From assembly GCF_013299185.1 (NCBI RefSeq), contig NZ_JAAFKG010000034.1:1-64000 (forward strand): DNA of 64,000 nt. The letters run 5' to 3'. The notes under the pieces were generated by a model. The model was given only the letters and a program-made list of their open reading frames with translations. It ran no database searches and was not told the DNA's origin. Of this stretch, positions 61,266 through 64,000 are shown one piece after another (the first letter of the stretch is position 1; each line of letters opens with the position of its first letter). Both the position numbers and the translations under genes were made by a program. The stretch is from Microcoleus sp. bin48.metabat.b7b8b9.023. GTDB taxonomy: Bacteria > Cyanobacteriota > Cyanobacteriia > Cyanobacteriales > Microcoleaceae.

Positions 61266-61910
61266 ATGCCTACTAAGGATGACATTGACAATCGGCTCAA
61301 ACAGCTAGCCATAGCTGCCAAAAATCACCAGCCTAAAACTTTAGGGCGACAGAAAGCTGTGACCAGATTAGTGATGGAAATTGAAAAATATAAAATCATT
61401 AACTGTCCGCAGAATAAGAATTTTTCCTACGCAATTTATCAGGAAATTTTGCTGGAAGCCAAACAGGAACTGATGTTTCGCATTTCCCGGGAAATTCACA
61501 ACTACCGACCTGAAAAAGAGGTCAGCCAGTGGGTAAACTTCTTGATAGTTAAATGTTTTCAAGAAACCACCCCTAAAGTTATAGGTAGGAAAGATTTACC
61601 AACTGTATACTACGGAGATATGGAACCCGTTTTCAATCAAATGGAAAAGCAGCAGGCAGAACATGAATCTTGTCCAATCGCAGCAGGTCTAATCGAGATG
61701 ATTGAAGAAGATCCGGGCGATATTTTTCAAAACGAAGTGATGAAAAAGCACGCCCACGTCAACTTTAAATTGTTGCTGGTCAAGAGAGTGATAGAAGATG
61801 CAAGTTTGCAGCAAATCTCCGAAGAGTTAGGAGTAAGTATTTCAAGTTTGAGCAGTTTTTACCAGAGGTCTTTGGAGAAATTCACGCCCAGATTCCGAGA
61901 ATACTTGTAG
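61266..61910 (+). CDS. Sigma-70-like regulator heading a CHAT operon
   Basis: 214 residues, soluble. The N-terminal part has the look of sigma region 2 (RQKAVTRLVMEIEKYKI, YAIYQEILLEAKQELMFRISREIHNYRPEKEVSQWVNFLIVKCF, in part). The C-terminus holds a region-4-like helix-turn-helix: DASLQQISEELGVSISSLSSFYQRSLEKF (about 180-208). Similar sigma-like proteins precede DUF1822 and CHAT genes in many filamentous cyanobacteria (my recollection). It lies 31 bases upstream of the DUF1822 gene, so it is probably co-transcribed and may autoregulate the operon. Weak sequence similarity in region 2 leaves open that it is only a DNA-binding relative. Confidence 0.75.
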   Translation: MPTKDDIDNRLKQLAIAAKNHQPKTLGRQKAVTRLVMEIEKYKIINCPQNKNFSYAIYQEILLEAKQELMFRISREIHNYRPEKEVSQWVNFLIVKCFQETTPKVIGRKDLPTVYYGDMEPVFNQMEKQQAEHESCPIAAGLIEMIEEDPGDIFQNEVMKKHAHVNFKLLLVKRVIEDASLQQISEELGVSISSLSSFYQRSLEKFTPRFREYL

Positions 61911-61941
61911 GACATTCAAAACCCAAAAACAGAGATGGATC

Positions 61942-62871
61942 ATGAATAACACAGAAGTTGATTTAGTTTTGACAATACCGATCGCCCCAGCAGCCTACCG
62001 CAGCGCTCAAACCCTTGCACAGCAGCAAAGTGACCGGGGGAAAGCCAAACAGGTTTATCTCAATGCTTTGGCGGTGCACGCAGTCGATTTGTACTTTCAG
62101 TGCATGGAAATAGACACTGATTTGGACGCCAGCAATATTTGGAATCCTGCGATCCAGAAATTCATGGATATTGCGGATTTGGATGTCAAAGGTATTGGCA
62201 AGCTGGAATGCCGTTGGGTAAGCCCTGGTGAAGAATGTGTATCGATTCCGGCAGAAGTGCGATCGGACAGAATCGGTTATGTTGCTGTAGAGATCGGCCA
62301 ATCTGTCGAAGAGGTGAAGTTGCTGGGATTTGTCAAAAATGGCGATCGAGAAAAAGTTCTTCTTAGCGAGTTGGAGTCGATCGACAACCTGCTAGAATAC
62401 TTAGACGAGATCAAGCCTGTAAATCTCAGTCAGTGGTTGCACAATATTGTCGGTAGCGGTTGGCATACAGCCCAAACGCTGTTCGATTCAAAACCAGAAT
62501 TGCAGTTTGCTTTCCGAAGTCCTCAAGTTGTCGAAAAAAGCGCTTCAGCAGATGTACGCGTACCAGTCAAGCGAGGCAAATTACTCAACTTAGAGTGGGG
62601 GAAAGAGCAAGTAGCTTTATTTGTGGAATTGATGACAACCGACGAACCAGATATCGATATTTCGGTAGAGGTTTATCCCACAAACGGTCAAACTAACTTG
62701 CCCAACGATTTGCAGTTGATGGTGCTGGATGATGAAGGTGAACCTCTGATGCAAGCTAGAGCAAATAAAACGGAAAATTTGCTCTTTGAGTTAAGCGGAG
62801 AACCGGGAGAGCATTTTAGCGTCAAGTTGGCTTTGGGCGATTTCAGCGTGACTGAAAATTTTTTGATCTAA
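61942..62871 (+). CDS. DUF1822 family protein
   Basis: 309 residues, soluble. Landmarks are IPIAPAAYRSAQTLAQQQSDRGKAKQVYLNALAVHAVDLYFQCM at the start (in part), WNPAIQKFMDIADLDVKGIGKLECRWV, GYVAVEIGQSVEEVKLLGF, and a beta-rich C-terminal half (VALFVELMTTDEPDIDISVEVYP). DUF1822 is a cyanobacterial family of unknown function that usually lies between a sigma-like gene and a CHAT gene, the arrangement found here (31 bases after the former, 29 before the latter). A regulator or chaperone of the protease is a reasonable inference; no catalytic motif is visible. Confidence 0.9.
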   Translation: MNNTEVDLVLTIPIAPAAYRSAQTLAQQQSDRGKAKQVYLNALAVHAVDLYFQCMEIDTDLDASNIWNPAIQKFMDIADLDVKGIGKLECRWVSPGEECVSIPAEVRSDRIGYVAVEIGQSVEEVKLLGFVKNGDREKVLLSELESIDNLLEYLDEIKPVNLSQWLHNIVGSGWHTAQTLFDSKPELQFAFRSPQVVEKSASADVRVPVKRGKLLNLEWGKEQVALFVELMTTDEPDIDISVEVYPTNGQTNLPNDLQLMVLDDEGEPLMQARANKTENLLFELSGEPGEHFSVKLALGDFSVTENFLI

Positions 62872-62900
62872 TTGTCACTTATCAACAGGGGGTGTGAATT

Positions 62901-64000
62901 ATGGATAAGTTAATTGTTTTGAAATTAGACGGAGATTGCGAAGAAGGTTTTCGCTGCACCATAAAAATTGGGAAAAACAATCAATTTCCCTCTACGGACT
63001 TTACGGAAAGTAAAAGATTGCCAGCCAACCCGCAAATAGCCGCTTTTGAAGAAGAACATTGGCTGGAAAAATATCGAGCTATGGGAACAAATTCCCGGCA
63101 CCACCAGGAAAATTTAGTGCATTTAATTTACCCTTTTTTGCACAAAGATGCCAAAAAAAATACCGCTGTGAAATCGACGGTGGCTAAAGGATTGTCTTTT
63201 CGTCGGATAAAACCGAAAAAGATTAACGCAAGAAGTCCTGTGAATGATTGCAAAGAGTCTGGGAAAAAACTTGCGTTGATGCTGAATGATTGGCTGAAGT
63301 CTCCTGAGTTTGCTAGGGTAGATAGAATAATTGGGGACAATTTAAATCCAGATGAAGAGGCAAGGGTGCTGATTTGCACAAATGACAAACACTTGCACAA
63401 ACTGCCTTGGAATCAGTGGGATTTGTTTGAAAGATTTCCGAAAGCCGAACCTTCCCTGAGTAAATTAAACTATGTAACACTGGAAAATCCCGGACAACCT
63501 ATCCGCAAGTCTAAGGTAAGGATTTTAGCAATTCTGGGAAACAGCGCTGGGATTGATATCACGCAAGATAGGAAAATTTTGGAGAATTTGTCTTCCAATG
63601 CTGATGTGAGGTTTCTAGTGGAACCGAAACAGGAAGAAATCAGCGACGAACTTTGGGAGCAATCTTGGGATATTATATTTTTTGCAGGACATGGGGAAAC
63701 TGAGGAGGATATTGGAAAAATATATATCAATCAAACAGATTTTTTAACAATTAATGAGTTATGGTGCGGCTTGAGGAAAGCGGTAAAAAATGGTTTGCAA
63801 CTGGCTATTTTTAACTGTTGCGATGGGTTGGGTTTGGCTAGAAATTTAGATGATTTTCAGATGATTCCGCAAATGATTTTAATGCGGGAGTTTGTGCCGG
63901 ATATTGTGGCTCAAGAATTTTTAAAATGTTTTCTTAAAGAGTTTGTGAATGGCAAGTCTTTGTATGCAGCAGCGGGGGAAGCGCGGCGGCGGTTGGAGAC
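62901..64000 (+). CDS. CHAT domain protein, partial at window end
   Basis: 366 codons are present and the frame is still open at the window edge. The ATG at 62901 follows GGGGGTGTGAATT, 29 bases after DUF1822. N-terminal region (MDKLIVLKLDGDCEEGF, about 1-110) is the beta-rich lead-in typical of CHAT proteins in this operon type. The CHAT domain follows: ARVLICTNDKHLHKLPWNQWDLFERFP, VRILAILGNSAGIDI, FFAGHGE with His264 and LAIFNCCDGLGLA with Cys307 (aligned with the usual NSCDG cysteine, here NCC), then LYAAAGEARRRLE. No signal peptide, so it is probably cytoplasmic, unlike the other three CHAT proteins here. What follows the CHAT domain (often a NACHT, TPR or WD40 part) is outside the window. 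Confidence 0.9.
   Translation, partial: MDKLIVLKLDGDCEEGFRCTIKIGKNNQFPSTDFTESKRLPANPQIAAFEEEHWLEKYRAMGTNSRHHQENLVHLIYPFLHKDAKKNTAVKSTVAKGLSFRRIKPKKINARSPVNDCKESGKKLALMLNDWLKSPEFARVDRIIGDNLNPDEEARVLICTNDKHLHKLPWNQWDLFERFPKAEPSLSKLNYVTLENPGQPIRKSKVRILAILGNSAGIDITQDRKILENLSSNADVRFLVEPKQEEISDELWEQSWDIIFFAGHGETEEDIGKIYINQTDFLTINELWCGLRKAVKNGLQLAIFNCCDGLGLARNLDDFQMIPQMILMREFVPDIVAQEFLKCFLKEFVNGKSLYAAAGEARRRLE

Noticed and set aside
60755-61321. Small frames upstream of the sigma-like gene
   Set aside because: They overlap the starts of well-supported genes, have poor composition and no ribosome-binding site.

Overview
The window looks like chromosome of a filamentous cyanobacterium of the Oscillatoriales (Microcoleus/Oscillatoria/Phormidium type). 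This rests on very frequent GCGATCGC (HIP1-like) octamers, CP12, an SLH-domain outer-membrane porin, DUF3177 and DUF1822 proteins, a PEP-CTERM protein, a split atpD-atpC cluster, and intergenic DNA crowded with heptamer arrays and palindromic repeats. The genus is an inference; no rRNA or tRNA gene was seen.

Layout. 1-1.3 kb: the C-terminal remnant of an IscB-like RNA-guided nuclease, a small hypothetical gene and a 52-bp tandem repeat. 1.3-3.6 kb: ligA, whose adenylation domain carries an in-frame insertion of the same C/G-tract palindromic repeats found between genes elsewhere in the window. 4.0-4.4 kb: a small membrane protein. 4.8-23.4 kb: two giant tandem paralogues (2868 and 3137 aa) with an N-terminal filamentous-haemagglutinin (TPS) secretion domain, a long beta-helix-like repeat body, a low-complexity linker and a C-terminal CHAT caspase-like domain with a His/Cys pair. 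23.4-24.7 kb: no gene, but nested inverted-repeat elements and a highly structured region that I interpret as an orphan HEARO/omega-RNA element. 24.7-27.7 kb: a PEP-CTERM protein, then atpD and atpC separated only by repeats.

27.9-29.5 kb: a small conserved gene and a tnpB transposon gene broken by two frameshifts. 29.7-44.5 kb: a lipoprotein solute-binding protein and three paralogous signalling proteins (Cache-like sensor, HAMP, histidine kinase, receiver, class III nucleotide cyclase). Between the second and third cyclase lie three tandem peptidoglycan-binding genes, a decayed fourth copy, a 119-bp MITE with a 6-bp target duplication, and a small 2-TM protein. 44.4-48.8 kb: an HD-domain protein, DUF3177, cp12 and a FIST-domain protein. 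48.9-49.6 kb: a 105-bp tandem repeat. 49.6-58.1 kb: the SLH porin, a 1.2-kb gene-free stretch, two overlapping-context glycosyltransferase genes, a 103-bp tandem repeat array and a large proline-rich hypothetical protein. 58.3-64.0 kb: a small conserved gene behind a possible RNA or attenuator, a stand-alone secreted CHAT protein, and an operon of a sigma-like regulator, a DUF1822 protein and a further CHAT protein that runs off the window.

The most notable theme is the concentration of four CHAT caspase-like proteins in two architectures: three exported ones that share a C-terminal module, and one apparently cytoplasmic one under a dedicated sigma-like gene. A function in regulated proteolysis, cell death, defence or cell-cell interaction is inference only. 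The second theme is remnants of IS200/IS605-type RNA-guided systems (IscB tail, broken tnpB, orphan omega-RNA-like element), and the third is unusual mobility of short repeats, including insertion into an essential gene.
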